NCBI RefSeq assembly: GCF_040096075.1
Contig: NZ_JBBMFJ010000015.1
Location: 12,269-76,268, forward strand
Length of the DNA stretch: 64,000 bases
Source of the DNA: Brotaphodocola faecis
Lineage (GTDB): Bacteria; Bacillota; Clostridia; Lachnospirales; Lachnospiraceae
Direction of reading: 5' to 3'
Part shown: piece by piece, positions 52,795-61,855 of the stretch
Layout: each line of letters begins with the position of its first letter
How positions within the stretch are numbered: the first letter of the stretch is position 1
Program-made: the position numbers and the translations under genes
The notes under the pieces: model-generated
The model's database searches: none
The model's input: only the letters and a program-made list of their open reading frames with translations
Told to the model about the DNA's origin: nothing

Positions 52795-52838
52795 AAGGCC
52801 AGTGAAAAGCATTTCTAAAGCGGCTTTTCACTGGCCTT
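52795..52838. terminator. bidirectional terminator between the AraC-type gene and fucO
   Basis: AAGGCCAGTGAAAAGC (52795-52810) pairs perfectly with GCTTTTCACTGGCCTT (52823-52838). ATTTTTATTT follows on the plus strand and T-rich sequence follows on the minus strand. Confidence 0.9.
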
Positions 52839-52863
52839 ATTTTTATTTCATGATATTTTTAAA

Positions 52864-54012
52864 TTACATTAAGGACTTGTACAGCTCCTTGATCTCCTCT
52901 ACGGAAGTATCTCTCGGGTTGCCCGGGCGGCATGCGTCTGCGTATGCGGACTCGGACAGGAAATCCAGATCCTCTTCTTTGACGATAGCCTTTAAGTCAG
53001 CCGGGATTCCTACATCTGCGGACAGCTTCTTCACTGCGTCTACAGCAGCTTTGCGGTACTCTTCCTGGCTCATGTTCTCTACACCCTCAACGCCCATAGC
53101 CTTTGCGATGTATTTATACTTGTCGCCGGTGCACGGAGCATTGTACTCCATAACGGTCGGAAGAAGGATTGCGTTTGCTACGCCGTGCGGGGTATCATAT
53201 ACAGCGCCCAGGGAGTGTGCCATGGAATGAACAATACCAAGTCCTACGTTGGAGAAGCCCATGCCTGCTACGTACTGGCCAAGTGCCATGCCCTCTCTGC
53301 CCTCCGGGGTGTTCTCAACAGCACCGCGTAAGGAATTGGAAATGATCTCGATTGCTTTTAAATGGAACATATCGGTCATCTCCCAAGCGCCCTTGGTGAT
53401 GTAGCCCTCGATGGCGTGGGTCAGAGCGTCCATACCGGTAGAAGCGGTCAGGCCCTTCGGCATGCTGGACATCATATCCGGGTCAATGACTGCGACAACC
53501 GGGATGTCGTGGGTATCTACACATACGAATTTACGTTTTTTCTCAACATCGGTGATAACGTAGTTGATGGTAACCTCTGCTGCGGTACCTGCGGTGGTCG
53601 GAACTGCGATGATCGGTACGCACGGTTTCTTGGTCGGAGCTACGCCCTCAAGGCTTCTTACATCCTCGAACTCCGGGTTGTTGATGATGATGCCGATGGC
53701 TTTTGCGGTATCCATGGAGGAGCCGCCGCCGATGGCGATCAGATAATCAGCGCCGGATGCTTTGAATGCTGCAACACCGGTCTGTACATTCTCGATGGTC
53801 GGGTTCGGTTTGATGTTGGAGTAGATCTCATAAGCAAGACCAGCCTCGTCCAGGACATCGGTTACTTTCTTGGTTACGCCAAATTTGATCAGATCCGGGT
53901 CGGAACATACGAAAGCTTTTGCGAAGCCTCTGACTTTTACTTCATTTGCGATCTCTTTGATAGCGCCTGCGCCATGATAAGAAGTTTCATTTAATACGAT
54001 TCTGTTTGCCAT
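52864..54012 (-). CDS. fucO: iron-containing alcohol dehydrogenase, lactaldehyde reductase type
   Basis: A 382-residue group III alcohol dehydrogenase. The NAD site is GGGSSMDTAKAIGI (about residues 96-109). The iron ligands are in DALTHAIEGYI and HSMAHSLGAVYDTPHGV. It matches the FucO pattern (lactaldehyde to 1,2-propanediol) from its start MANRIVLNETSYHG onward, though closely related 1,3-propanediol or butanol enzymes exist. The start at 54012 follows CAAGGAGG. The tetR gene just upstream on the same strand is the likely regulator. Confidence 0.88.
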   Translation of the reverse strand: MANRIVLNETSYHGAGAIKEIANEVKVRGFAKAFVCSDPDLIKFGVTKKVTDVLDEAGLAYEIYSNIKPNPTIENVQTGVAAFKASGADYLIAIGGGSSMDTAKAIGIIINNPEFEDVRSLEGVAPTKKPCVPIIAVPTTAGTAAEVTINYVITDVEKKRKFVCVDTHDIPVVAVIDPDMMSSMPKGLTASTGMDALTHAIEGYITKGAWEMTDMFHLKAIEIISNSLRGAVENTPEGREGMALGQYVAGMGFSNVGLGIVHSMAHSLGAVYDTPHGVANAILLPTVMEYNAPCTGDKYKYIAKAMGVEGVENMSQEEYRKAAVDAVKKLSADVGIPADLKAIVKEEDLDFLSESAYADACRPGNPRDTSVEEIKELYKSLM

Positions 54013-54134
54013 GATAAAAATCCTCCTTGAGTTTGTACTCATTTGATTTCCTGTTTTGCTGAATCTCTTCGGGATGTCATTTGCATGACCTCGCTTTCCC
54101 GAACTGATATTATTTTAACAAGTATAATGAGAAA

Positions 54135-54170
54135 AAGAAAGTGACAAAGTATCACTTTTGTCACTTTCTT
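54135..54170. promoter_or_regulatory. 14-bp inverted repeat between tetR and fucO
   Basis: AAGAAAGTGACAAA (54135-54148) and its exact complement (54157-54170) around an 8-nt loop. On the minus strand the stem is followed by TTTTTCTC, so it can terminate tetR. It also overlaps the -35 position in front of the fucO -10 (TATACT, 54121-54126), so it may be the TetR operator. Confidence 0.65.
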
Positions 54171-54293
54171 CTCATCTTTGTGGATTTCCCACAATTTTTG
54201 TTGTGAATTTTGTATCATATTTCTGGTTCCTTTTTCCGGTTCTGTTTCCAGTGGATTTGTTCTTTCCCCGGATTTTCAGAAAATCTCTTCTTT

Positions 54294-54872
54294 TTATAAA
54301 AGCTCTAGCTCTGAAAATACCTTCTCCAGTTTCGGCGGCATGGCCTCCACCAGCTTGTCCGACATGCGGCGCGGGGAATCCTTCATTCCGCCAAGCACCC
54401 ATTTCTCCGTCATATACACGGAACCGCGGCAGTACATCTCCAAAAGAAACTCCATCTCTTCCTCCAGCGGGCGGCTGGTCTTTCTGGCAATCAGATCTTT
54501 GTAGAACTGCAGGATCAGCTCAAAGTCATGCTCCTTCACAGAGTTGTAATCATCCGACCGGAACGCTTCGGTAAAAAACGCCTTCTCATTTAAAATGAAC
54601 TCAAACTTCTGGGTCAAACTCTCTCCCACCGTATTCCCCATGCCAATCTGCTCAAAGGACTGCAGCACCAGTTTGTCGAAATACCAGTTGATGAGGTCAT
54701 ATTTATCTTTGAAGTTGCGGTAAAAGGTCTGGCGGGTCAGACCGCTGCCCTCCACAATGTCCTTCACCGTGATGCGGTCCACCGGAGTTGTCTTCATGCA
54801 CTCCTTGATGGAGGCCGCCAGCTTATATTTGGCACGGTCATGTTTTTCCTGTGTCGTCTTCTGTTCCATCAT
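54294..54872 (-). CDS. TetR-family regulator
   Basis: A 192-residue repressor with an N-terminal helix-turn-helix (ITVKDIVEGSGLTRQTFYRNF, about residues 34-54) and a C-terminal helical ligand domain of the DhaS-like group. The start is one of two adjacent ATGs behind AAGGAGAAAG. It lies just upstream of fucO and probably controls it. Confidence 0.88.
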   Translation of the reverse strand: MMEQKTTQEKHDRAKYKLAASIKECMKTTPVDRITVKDIVEGSGLTRQTFYRNFKDKYDLINWYFDKLVLQSFEQIGMGNTVGESLTQKFEFILNEKAFFTEAFRSDDYNSVKEHDFELILQFYKDLIARKTSRPLEEEMEFLLEMYCRGSVYMTEKWVLGGMKDSPRRMSDKLVEAMPPKLEKVFSELELL

Positions 54873-55023
54873 GCTGCTATCTTTCTCCTTACATTTCCTT
54901 ACAATATTGTATCATTACCGCAGTCCCACAGCAAGCAGATTACCCGAATTTCGGTTACGGTTTCGTATACGTCCGGAAAACACATACCAAATCGCATTGA
55001 CATCCTGCTTTTTCTTTTCCCGG

Positions 55024-55052
55024 TTGTAAGCCTCCGCAGCTTATGTTACAAT
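55024..55052 (+). promoter_or_regulatory. sigma-A promoter of the rlmI-like gene
   Basis: TTGTAA (55024-55029), a 17-nt spacer and TACAAT (55047-55052), about 57 bases before the start. Confidence 0.7.
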
Positions 55053-55108
55053 ACTTTGGAAATAAAAATGCACGAACCAATAACCTATTCACAATAAGGA
55101 GTACACAC

Positions 55109-56314
55109 ATGTCTGCAAATGTAATTTTAAAAAAAGGCGAAGGCCGCACCTTAAAGGCCGGCGGCGCCTGGATCTATGATAACGAGATTGACAAAATCGA
55201 GGGCGAGTTTGAGAACGGCGATATGGTCTCCGTTTCCGATTTCGACGGCTACCCGATGGGACAGGGCTTCATCAACACCCGCTCCAAGATCACCGTCCGC
55301 ATGATGACCCGCAAAAAAGATACCGTAGTAGATGACGCGTTCATCGAGATGCGTGTCCGCAATGCCTGGGAGTACCGCAAAGCCACCGTGGATACCTCCA
55401 ACTGCCGTCTGATCTTCGGCGAGGCAGATTTCCTTCCGGGCATCGTCATCGACAAGTTTTCCGATGTTCTGGTAGTCGAATCCCTGGCACTGGGCATTGA
55501 CCGTTTAAAACCTGTTATCCTGGACAAGCTGAAAAAAGTCCTGGCTGAGGATGGCATCTCCATCCGCGGCGTTTACGAGCGCAGCGATGCCAAGGTCCGC
55601 CTGCAGGAGGGCATGGAGCGCGTGAAGGGCTTCATCGGTGAACCCTTCGATACCAAGGTTGAGATCGTGGAAAACGGTGTCCGCTACATGGTAGATGTTC
55701 AGGACGGCCAGAAGACCGGTTTCTTCCTGGATCAGAAATACAACCGCCTTGCCATCCAGAGACTCTGCAAGGGCAAGAAGGTTCTGGACTGCTTCACTCA
55801 CACCGGTTCCTTCGCACTGAATGCCGGAATTGCCGGAGCTGCCTCTGTTCTGGGCGTGGACGCATCCGAGCTTGGCGTAGCCCAGGCCCGTGAAAACGCG
55901 GAGTTAAACGGTCTCTCCGACCGCGTCACCTTCCAGTGTGCAGACGTATTCGACCTGCTGCCGGATCTGGAGCAGAAGGGCGAGAAGTTTGATGTAGTCA
56001 TCCTGGACCCGCCAGCCTTCACCAAATCCCGCAGTTCCATCAAAAACGCAGTCAAAGGCTACCGCGAGATCAATCTGCGCGGCATGAAGTTAGTAAAGGA
56101 CGGCGGCTACCTCGCCACCTGCTCCTGTTCCCACTTCATGGACCCGGAGCTGTTCACCAAGACCATCCGCGAAGCTGCGGCAAACGTACACAAGCGCCTC
56201 CGTCAGGTAGAATACCGCACCCAGGCAGCCGACCACCCGATCCTCTGGACCGGCGGCGAGCAGGCATCATACTATCTGAAGTTCTACATTTTCCAGGTGG
56301 TGGATGAGAAGTAA
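55109..56314 (+). CDS. 23S rRNA cytosine methyltransferase (RlmI/RlmK-like)
   Basis: A 401-residue class I methyltransferase. An N-terminal PUA domain (about 1-75, ILKKGEGRTLKAGGAWIYDN) precedes the catalytic domain with SAM motif VLDCFTHTGSFALNAG, VVILDPPAFTKS and the cysteine motif TCSCSHFM. It resembles E. coli RlmI (YccW), which methylates 23S rRNA C1962. The start at 55109 follows AAGGAG. It is monocistronic, with its own promoter and terminator. Confidence 0.9.
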   Translation: MSANVILKKGEGRTLKAGGAWIYDNEIDKIEGEFENGDMVSVSDFDGYPMGQGFINTRSKITVRMMTRKKDTVVDDAFIEMRVRNAWEYRKATVDTSNCRLIFGEADFLPGIVIDKFSDVLVVESLALGIDRLKPVILDKLKKVLAEDGISIRGVYERSDAKVRLQEGMERVKGFIGEPFDTKVEIVENGVRYMVDVQDGQKTGFFLDQKYNRLAIQRLCKGKKVLDCFTHTGSFALNAGIAGAASVLGVDASELGVAQARENAELNGLSDRVTFQCADVFDLLPDLEQKGEKFDVVILDPPAFTKSRSSIKNAVKGYREINLRGMKLVKDGGYLATCSCSHFMDPELFTKTIREAAANVHKRLRQVEYRTQAADHPILWTGGEQASYYLKFYIFQVVDEK

Positions 56315-56337
56315 GTGTTCTGCCCGCTATAACTGAC

Positions 56338-56370
56338 AAAAGCCCCGGAGCTTTCGCTCCAGGGCTTTTC
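56338..56370. terminator. bidirectional terminator between the rlmI-like and azgA-like genes
   Basis: AAAAGCCCCGGAGC pairs with GCTCCAGGGCTTTT around TTTC, with one mismatch. The stem ends in A- and T-runs on both strands. Confidence 0.8.
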
Positions 56371-56391
56371 TTATACTTTCCTGTTAATTCG

Positions 56392-57765
56392 TTACAGCAG
56401 AATATACTTCAGTACAAACAGCACCGCCAGCACGTACATCAGCGGCGTAATGTGCTTCTCTTTTGCCTTTCCGGTTACGAGGTTGATCACTACATAGGAG
56501 ATGATTCCCATGGCGATACCTTCGGAGATGCTGTACATGAACGGCATGGCGATGACTGCCACGTAAGCCGGGATGGCCTCAGTGTAGTCCTCAAAGTTTA
56601 CCTTGAGGATAGAAGTCAGCATCAGGAAGCCTACCACGATCAGAGCCGGAGCCGTTGCGAAGGACGGGATAGCCAGGAAGATCGGGGACAGGAACAGGGA
56701 CAGGCCGAACAGGATTGCTGCTACCACTGCGGTAAGACCGGTTCTTCCGCCTTCCGCTACACCAGACGCACTCTCTACGAAGGTGGTAGTGGTAGAGGTA
56801 CCAAGAACTGCGCCGACTGCGGTACCGACAGAGTCGGAAAGCAGCGCGCCGCGGATATGTGGGAGACGCCCCTGCTCATCCAGCATGTTGGCCTTGGATG
56901 CCACGCCGATGAGGGTTCCCAGAGTATCAAACATATCTACGAAGAGGAATGCGAACATCACTACCAGGAAATCCAGGGATGCCACACGGCTGAAATCCAT
57001 CTTCATAAAGGTCGGAGCCAGGCTCGGAATGGAAATACCGTTGGAGAAATCCGGAAGTAAGCTGTAGAATCCGGCTTCCGGATTGATCTGGTACAGTCCG
57101 GTCAGCTGGCATACAATACCAAGTGCCCAGGTGATCAGGATGCCCCAGAGGATGTTGCCCTTTACGCCTTTTACCAGAAGTACGCCGGTGATCAGTACGC
57201 CGATGAGGGCCAGCAGTACGGTGATGCCTTCGCTGGAGAACATGCCATTCGCAACGGATGCCTTGAAGGAGTACATGCCAACCAGAGTTGCGCTGTCCAC
57301 TACGATGTGGGCGTTTTGCAGGCCGATGAATGCAATGAACAGGCCGATACCTGCGGATACCGCATACTTTAAGTTCATTGGGATGGAGTTGAAGATCTGC
57401 TCACGCACGTTGGTCAGAGACAGGGCCAGGAAGATGATACCTTCCACGAATACAGCTGCCAGTGCCATCTCCCAGGTGTAGCCCATGGAGAGAACTACCG
57501 TGTAGGCAAAGTATGCATTCAGTCCCATGCCGGGTGCCAGCACGAACGGATAGTTGGAAAGTGCTGCCATGAGCAGGGTTGCAATTGCAGACGCAAGGGC
57601 GGTTGCCGTGAACACCGCACCGCTGTCCATGCCGGACGCGCTTAAGATGCTCGGGTTAACTGCCAGAATGTAGGCCATGGTCATGAATGTGGTAATGCCG
57701 GCCATCACTTCTGTCTTAACGTCCGTGTGGTTTTCTTTGAGATGGAATAGCTTTTCCAGGTTCAT
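56392..57765 (-). CDS. NCS2 purine permease, AzgA/PbuG type
   Basis: A 457-residue membrane protein with about thirteen segments. AzgA-branch landmarks are the N-terminal TEVMAGITTFMTMAYILAVNP, the conserved ANPFVLAPGMGLNAYFAYTV-like region and VDMFDTLGTLIGVASK with the proton/substrate carboxylates. TTTTFVESASGVAEGGRTGL follows. It imports hypoxanthine, guanine or adenine. The start at 57765 follows AAAAGGAGGG. Confidence 0.92.
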   Translation of the reverse strand: MNLEKLFHLKENHTDVKTEVMAGITTFMTMAYILAVNPSILSASGMDSGAVFTATALASAIATLLMAALSNYPFVLAPGMGLNAYFAYTVVLSMGYTWEMALAAVFVEGIIFLALSLTNVREQIFNSIPMNLKYAVSAGIGLFIAFIGLQNAHIVVDSATLVGMYSFKASVANGMFSSEGITVLLALIGVLITGVLLVKGVKGNILWGILITWALGIVCQLTGLYQINPEAGFYSLLPDFSNGISIPSLAPTFMKMDFSRVASLDFLVVMFAFLFVDMFDTLGTLIGVASKANMLDEQGRLPHIRGALLSDSVGTAVGAVLGTSTTTTFVESASGVAEGGRTGLTAVVAAILFGLSLFLSPIFLAIPSFATAPALIVVGFLMLTSILKVNFEDYTEAIPAYVAVIAMPFMYSISEGIAMGIISYVVINLVTGKAKEKHITPLMYVLAVLFVLKYILL

Positions 57766-57993
57766 AAAATCCCTCCTTTTTTGAGAAGTCCGCAGCCTGC
57801 TCTTCCGCTCCGAACTTCTAAACAACTTTTAAACGCTATTTTCATTTTATCACCTATTCTTATAATTTACCACCCATGTTTACGAAATTCTGATAAAGCT
57901 TCAAACTTTTTCTCAATAAGGCAGAAGGGCTCAAAATCCGCTAAATTTCTGACACAAAAGACGAAAAATTGTGCCGTTTTCCCATCTGTAAAA
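57766..57993 (-). other. gene-free upstream region of azgA-like gene
   Basis: No gene and no purine riboswitch core is visible here; I looked for the paired-loop signature and found none. Weak -10-like motifs occur (TATAAG near 57860 with TTTCGT 17 bases upstream), but none is convincing. Confidence 0.5.
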
Positions 57994-58046
57994 CAACAAA
58001 AAGGAAGCTGCCTCCACCGCATATTCACGCAATGGAAACAGCTTCC
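57994..58046 (-). terminator. terminator of the rnf operon
   Basis: GGAAGCTG (58003-58010) pairs with CAGCTTCC (58039-58046). On the minus strand it is followed by TTTTTGTTG. It lies about 30 bases after the rnfB stop. Confidence 0.75.
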
Positions 58047-58076
58047 ATAAATTCATGTTACATTTTCCGAAACAGC

Positions 58077-58862
58077 TTACTGGATTACCTTTGCCGGGCA
58101 CTTAGCTGCGCACTTGCCGCAGTTGGTGCACTTGGAGTAATCGATGACTGCTACGTTGTTCTCCATATGGATTGCGTCGAACTCACACTGTTTGGTACAC
58201 AGGGTACATCCGATACATCCGGCGGTGCAGACTTTCTTGACAGCCGGTCCCTTGTCGTGGGAAGAGCACTGTACAAGATGCTCTGCCTTGTAAGGAACAA
58301 GCTCGATCAGGCCCTTCGGGCAGGTAGCCACGCACTTGCCGCAGGCTACGCACTTCTCTTTGTCAACCACTGCAACACCGTCTACGACGTGGATGGCGTC
58401 AAACTGACATGCCTTCACGCAGGAGCCGTAACCCATACATCCGTAAGCACATGCCTTTTCGCCGGAACCCGGAGCTACGGTTACCATGGAACAATCGGTA
58501 ATTCCATAGTAGTTGTACTTTACGTTGGTCTTATCGCAGGTACCTTTACATTTTACGAAAGCTACCTTCTTCTCAGAACTGCCGCTCTCAACGCCCATGA
58601 TAGCAGCAATCTTATCTGCTACCGGAGCGCCGCCGACCGGACATCCGTTAACCGGAGCGGTGCCTGCAGCGATTGCTGCTGCCAGACCGTCACATCCCGG
58701 GAAACCACAACCACCACAGTTGTTGCCCGGAAGTTCTGCACGCACCAGAATTTCTTTCTCGTCAACCTCAACTTTAAACTTCTCACTGGCAATTCCCAGC
58801 AGCACACCGATAATGATACCGATGGCACCGATGACAACTGCCGCTAAAAGCAAACCTGTCAT
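58077..58862 (-). CDS. rnfB: RNF complex Fe-S subunit RnfB
   Basis: A 261-residue membrane-anchored ferredoxin-like subunit. One N-terminal segment is followed by the first cluster motif NCGGCGFPGCDGL, then several [4Fe-4S] motifs (CAYGCMGYGSCVKAC, CVACGKCVATCP, CIGCTLCTKQC, CTNCGKCAAKCP). It takes electrons from reduced ferredoxin. It is last in the operon, 16 bases after rnfA. Confidence 0.95.
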   Translation of the reverse strand: MTGLLLAAVVIGAIGIIIGVLLGIASEKFKVEVDEKEILVRAELPGNNCGGCGFPGCDGLAAAIAAGTAPVNGCPVGGAPVADKIAAIMGVESGSSEKKVAFVKCKGTCDKTNVKYNYYGITDCSMVTVAPGSGEKACAYGCMGYGSCVKACQFDAIHVVDGVAVVDKEKCVACGKCVATCPKGLIELVPYKAEHLVQCSSHDKGPAVKKVCTAGCIGCTLCTKQCEFDAIHMENNVAVIDYSKCTNCGKCAAKCPAKVIQ

Positions 58863-58878
58863 ATTCTACTACCTCCCA

Positions 58879-59454
58879 TTAAATCAGTCCGGAGAAGCCC
58901 ATGAAGGCAATCGCCATCAGACCAGAGGTAATCAGAACGATCGGAGAACCCTGGAAATTGTATGGGATGTCATTGTCTTCAATACTCTCACGAATGCTTG
59001 CCAGCAGTACGATTGCGACGGTGAAACCAACCGCAGTACCGAATCCGTTTGCTACACTGAAAATGAAGTTGTAACCCTTCTGTACGTTGGTCAGGGCAGA
59101 ACCCAGAACTGCACAGTTGGTCGTAATCAGCGGAAGGAATACACCCAGCGCGGAGTACAGGCTTGGCATGCTCTTCTTTAAGAACATCTCAACGAACTGT
59201 ACCAGTGCTGCAATTACCAGAATGAAGGCAATCGTCTGTAAGTACTCTAAGTGCAGCGGAACCAGCACCAGAGAGTATACGAGGTTCGTAGCAATACTTG
59301 CCAGCGTAATTACGAAGATAACGGCTGCACCCATACCAATGGAGGTGTCAACCTTCTTGGAAACACCAAGGAACGGACACAGGCCCTGGAACTGGCTCAG
59401 GATGATGTTGTTAACCAGAGCAGATCCGACAATAATTAAAATTAATTCTTTCAT
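58879..59454 (-). CDS. rnfA: RNF complex membrane subunit RnfA
   Basis: A 191-residue protein with six membrane segments, starting MKELILIIVGSALVNNIILSQ. It has the conserved ITTNCAVLGSALTN stretch holding one of the half-membrane Fe-S cysteines. It pairs with RnfE in the ion-translocating core. Confidence 0.95.
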   Translation of the reverse strand: MKELILIIVGSALVNNIILSQFQGLCPFLGVSKKVDTSIGMGAAVIFVITLASIATNLVYSLVLVPLHLEYLQTIAFILVIAALVQFVEMFLKKSMPSLYSALGVFLPLITTNCAVLGSALTNVQKGYNFIFSVANGFGTAVGFTVAIVLLASIRESIEDNDIPYNFQGSPIVLITSGLMAIAFMGFSGLI

Positions 59455-59467
59455 CTACCTGTCCCTC

Positions 59468-60283
59468 CTATTCGTCTTTCTTTTCAGCCTCAGCTGCTGC
59501 CTTGGCTGCCTCTGCTGCCTGCTTCTTAGCCAGAACCGCTGCAGCTGCTGCCTTCTTGGCCTCTTCTGCTTTCTTCAGCTCTTCTGCTTTTTTCTCTTCC
59601 AGGACAGAGTGGTTAGAGGAACATGCAGAACCGCTGCAGGCTGCGCAGTTGCCGCCGCATGCCAGAGTGGACTGCGGTACGGAACCATTGGTTGCGCTCG
59701 GTGCCTTGAACTTGTTCTGCAGTGCGGTCAGGCATGCCAGTACGAAGAATGCGCCCGGTGCCAGGCCAATGATGGTTACGTGGAAGTCCTCCGGAATGAT
59801 CTCCATGCCGAAGAAGGAACCACCGCCAATGAGCTCACGCACAATTGCGATACAGGTTAAGCCTACGGTGAAACCAAGGCCCATACCGATACCATCGAAT
59901 GCGGACTCGATCGGGCCGTTCTTTGCTGCATATGCCTCTGCACGGCCCAGGATGATACAGTTAACAACGATCAGCGGGATGTAGATACCCAGTGCGCTGT
60001 ACAGGCTCGGTACATAGGCCTGAAGCAGTAACTGAACGATGGTAACCAGGGATGCTACGATTACGATGTATGCCGGAATACGTACACGATCCGGAATAAT
60101 CTTCCGCAGTGCGGAAATAATAAGGTTAGAGAAAACCAGAACCGCCGTGGTGGACAGTCCCATACCGATACCGTTGATCGCGGTGGTGGTTACTGCCAGA
60201 GTCGGACACATACCAAGCATCAGGACGAAGGTCGGGTTCTCTTTAATAATACCGTTGTATAAACGTTCGATACATTTATTCAT
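59468..60283 (-). CDS. rnfE: RNF complex membrane subunit RnfE with long cysteine-rich tail
   Basis: The first 200 residues are an ordinary RnfE with six membrane segments and the Fe-S cysteine region IVVNCIILGRAEAYA. The protein then continues for about 70 residues. A Cys-rich stretch (ACGGNCAACSGSACSSNH) is followed by an Ala/Lys/Glu helix (KKAEELKKAEEAKKAAAA). Usual RnfE proteins end near 200-235 residues, so this tail is an addition, perhaps metal-binding and coiled-coil. The gene lies between rnfG and rnfA. Confidence 0.93.
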   Translation of the reverse strand: MNKCIERLYNGIIKENPTFVLMLGMCPTLAVTTTAINGIGMGLSTTAVLVFSNLIISALRKIIPDRVRIPAYIVIVASLVTIVQLLLQAYVPSLYSALGIYIPLIVVNCIILGRAEAYAAKNGPIESAFDGIGMGLGFTVGLTCIAIVRELIGGGSFFGMEIIPEDFHVTIIGLAPGAFFVLACLTALQNKFKAPSATNGSVPQSTLACGGNCAACSGSACSSNHSVLEEKKAEELKKAEEAKKAAAAAVLAKKQAAEAAKAAAEAEKKDE

Positions 60284-60296
60284 GACTTCCTACCTC

Positions 60297-60908
60297 CTAC
60301 TGTGCCAGGCAGTTATCTACAAAATAAACTGCCGCATTCACCGCATTCGTGACTGCTCTTGAAGTGATGGTCGCGCCACTGATTGCGTTGATCTGATCAT
60401 CGGAAGATGCGCCGTCTTTGGTTACGGAGAACACATCTGCCTTCTTGCCTGCGAACTGACCTTTCCACTCAGGCTTCTGAGCATTCATACCAAGACCTGC
60501 GGTCTCAGCCAGGGTCAGGAACTCGATACCATTTACGGTGCCGTCAGACTGGATACCTACGGAAACGGTGATCGCGCCGCCGAAACCGTCGTTGGAGGTA
60601 GCGGTAACAACATAGCCTGCTGCTGCGCCGGAAGCATCGTTTGCGGTAACAGCCTCATCTACGCTTACCTTGCCATAACCAAGGCCTGCGATCTCCTCGT
60701 TTGCTGCCGGGATCTTGTCTGCCAGGTCACCTGCGTCGAAGCTTGCTGCGTCCGGGAATACGGTACGGTAAGCTGCCTCTTTCGCTGCCAGGTTTGCTGC
60801 GTCGATCGGAGCTTTTGTCATCTCATAAACGCCGCCCAGACATGCGCCTGCCACAAGGGTAATAGCACACAGGATTACGGCGTCTTTCATAAATCCACCT
60901 TTACTCAT
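60297..60908 (-). CDS. rnfG: RNF complex FMN-binding subunit RnfG
   Basis: A 203-residue extracytoplasmic subunit with one N-terminal membrane anchor. The flavin attachment motif is SGATITSRAV near residue 180, where FMN is bound to threonine by a phosphoester. It overlaps the rnfD stop by four bases (ATGA). Confidence 0.95.
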   Translation of the reverse strand: MSKGGFMKDAVILCAITLVAGACLGGVYEMTKAPIDAANLAAKEAAYRTVFPDAASFDAGDLADKIPAANEEIAGLGYGKVSVDEAVTANDASGAAAGYVVTATSNDGFGGAITVSVGIQSDGTVNGIEFLTLAETAGLGMNAQKPEWKGQFAGKKADVFSVTKDGASSDDQINAISGATITSRAVTNAVNAAVYFVDNCLAQ

Positions 60909-61852
60909 GCCTTTTTGCCCTCCTTTCCAAATGCTACCGGAAGGGTATAGCGCTCAATCAGCGGAACCAGCAGGTTGCTGATGATGATTGCGTAGGAAAC
61001 ACCCTCTGCGGAACCACCAAACAGACGGAATGTTCCGGTCAGCACGCCAAGCAGAATACCGAATACGATCTGTCCCTTCGGGGTAATCGGGCTGGTTACA
61101 TAGTCGGTTGCCATGAAGAAGGCACCGAAGATCAGTCCGCCGCCGCAGATGTGAGCCAGAACGAAGTTCAGATCCTGTCTGCCGAAGATGAATACGAATA
61201 CTGCGACCGTTGCGATGTAGGTTAACGGAATGCGCAGGGAAATTACTTTCTTAAATACCAGGTAAGCAGCGCCGATTAACAGGGCTACTACAGAAACCTC
61301 ACCGATGGTTCCTGGAATCTTACCGATGAACATAGCCATAAGATCTACGCCCAGGTTGGACTCGCCAGCCTTCCATGCAGTCTTCATCACGTTCAGAGGA
61401 GTAGCGGTGGTTACGCCATCCAGAGTGAAGGAAGACATCTTGCCTGCGAAGGAGATGAGCAGGAAGCATCTTGCTGCCAGTGCCGGGTTCATGAAGTTCT
61501 GGCCAAGGCCGCCGTAGATCTGTTTTACGATCACGATGGCGAACACACCGCCGAGCATCGGGATCCATAACGGAATCTCAGACGGGCAGTTTAAAGCCAG
61601 GATCATACCGGTTACAACGGCGCTGAAATCGCTGATGGTAATTGGTTTCTTGGTTACTTTCTCAAATGCATACTCGCTGACTACGCAGGCAAATACGGTA
61701 GCAATGATAACGAGCAGGGCATGCAGGCCGAACTGGAATACACCGAAAGCGGTGGCCGGCAGCATGGCAATTGCCACGTCCATCATGATGCTGCGGGTAG
61801 TTTCCTCACTCCGCACATGCGGGGATGAAGATACGTTAAATAATTTAGCCAT
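60905..61852 (-). CDS. rnfD: RNF complex membrane FMN subunit RnfD
   Basis: A 315-residue protein with about ten membrane segments and the FMN site GVTTATPLNVM near residue 155. It carries electrons through the membrane core together with RnfG. It starts three bases after the rnfC stop behind GGGGGG. Confidence 0.95.
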   Translation of the reverse strand: MAKLFNVSSSPHVRSEETTRSIMMDVAIAMLPATAFGVFQFGLHALLVIIATVFACVVSEYAFEKVTKKPITISDFSAVVTGMILALNCPSEIPLWIPMLGGVFAIVIVKQIYGGLGQNFMNPALAARCFLLISFAGKMSSFTLDGVTTATPLNVMKTAWKAGESNLGVDLMAMFIGKIPGTIGEVSVVALLIGAAYLVFKKVISLRIPLTYIATVAVFVFIFGRQDLNFVLAHICGGGLIFGAFFMATDYVTSPITPKGQIVFGILLGVLTGTFRLFGGSAEGVSYAIIISNLLVPLIERYTLPVAFGKEGKKA

Positions 61853-61855
61853 GTT

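Noticed and set aside
57766..58002. Purine riboswitch upstream of the AzgA-type permease
   Set aside because: The conserved loop and junction sequences of the purine aptamer are not present on the minus strand here.
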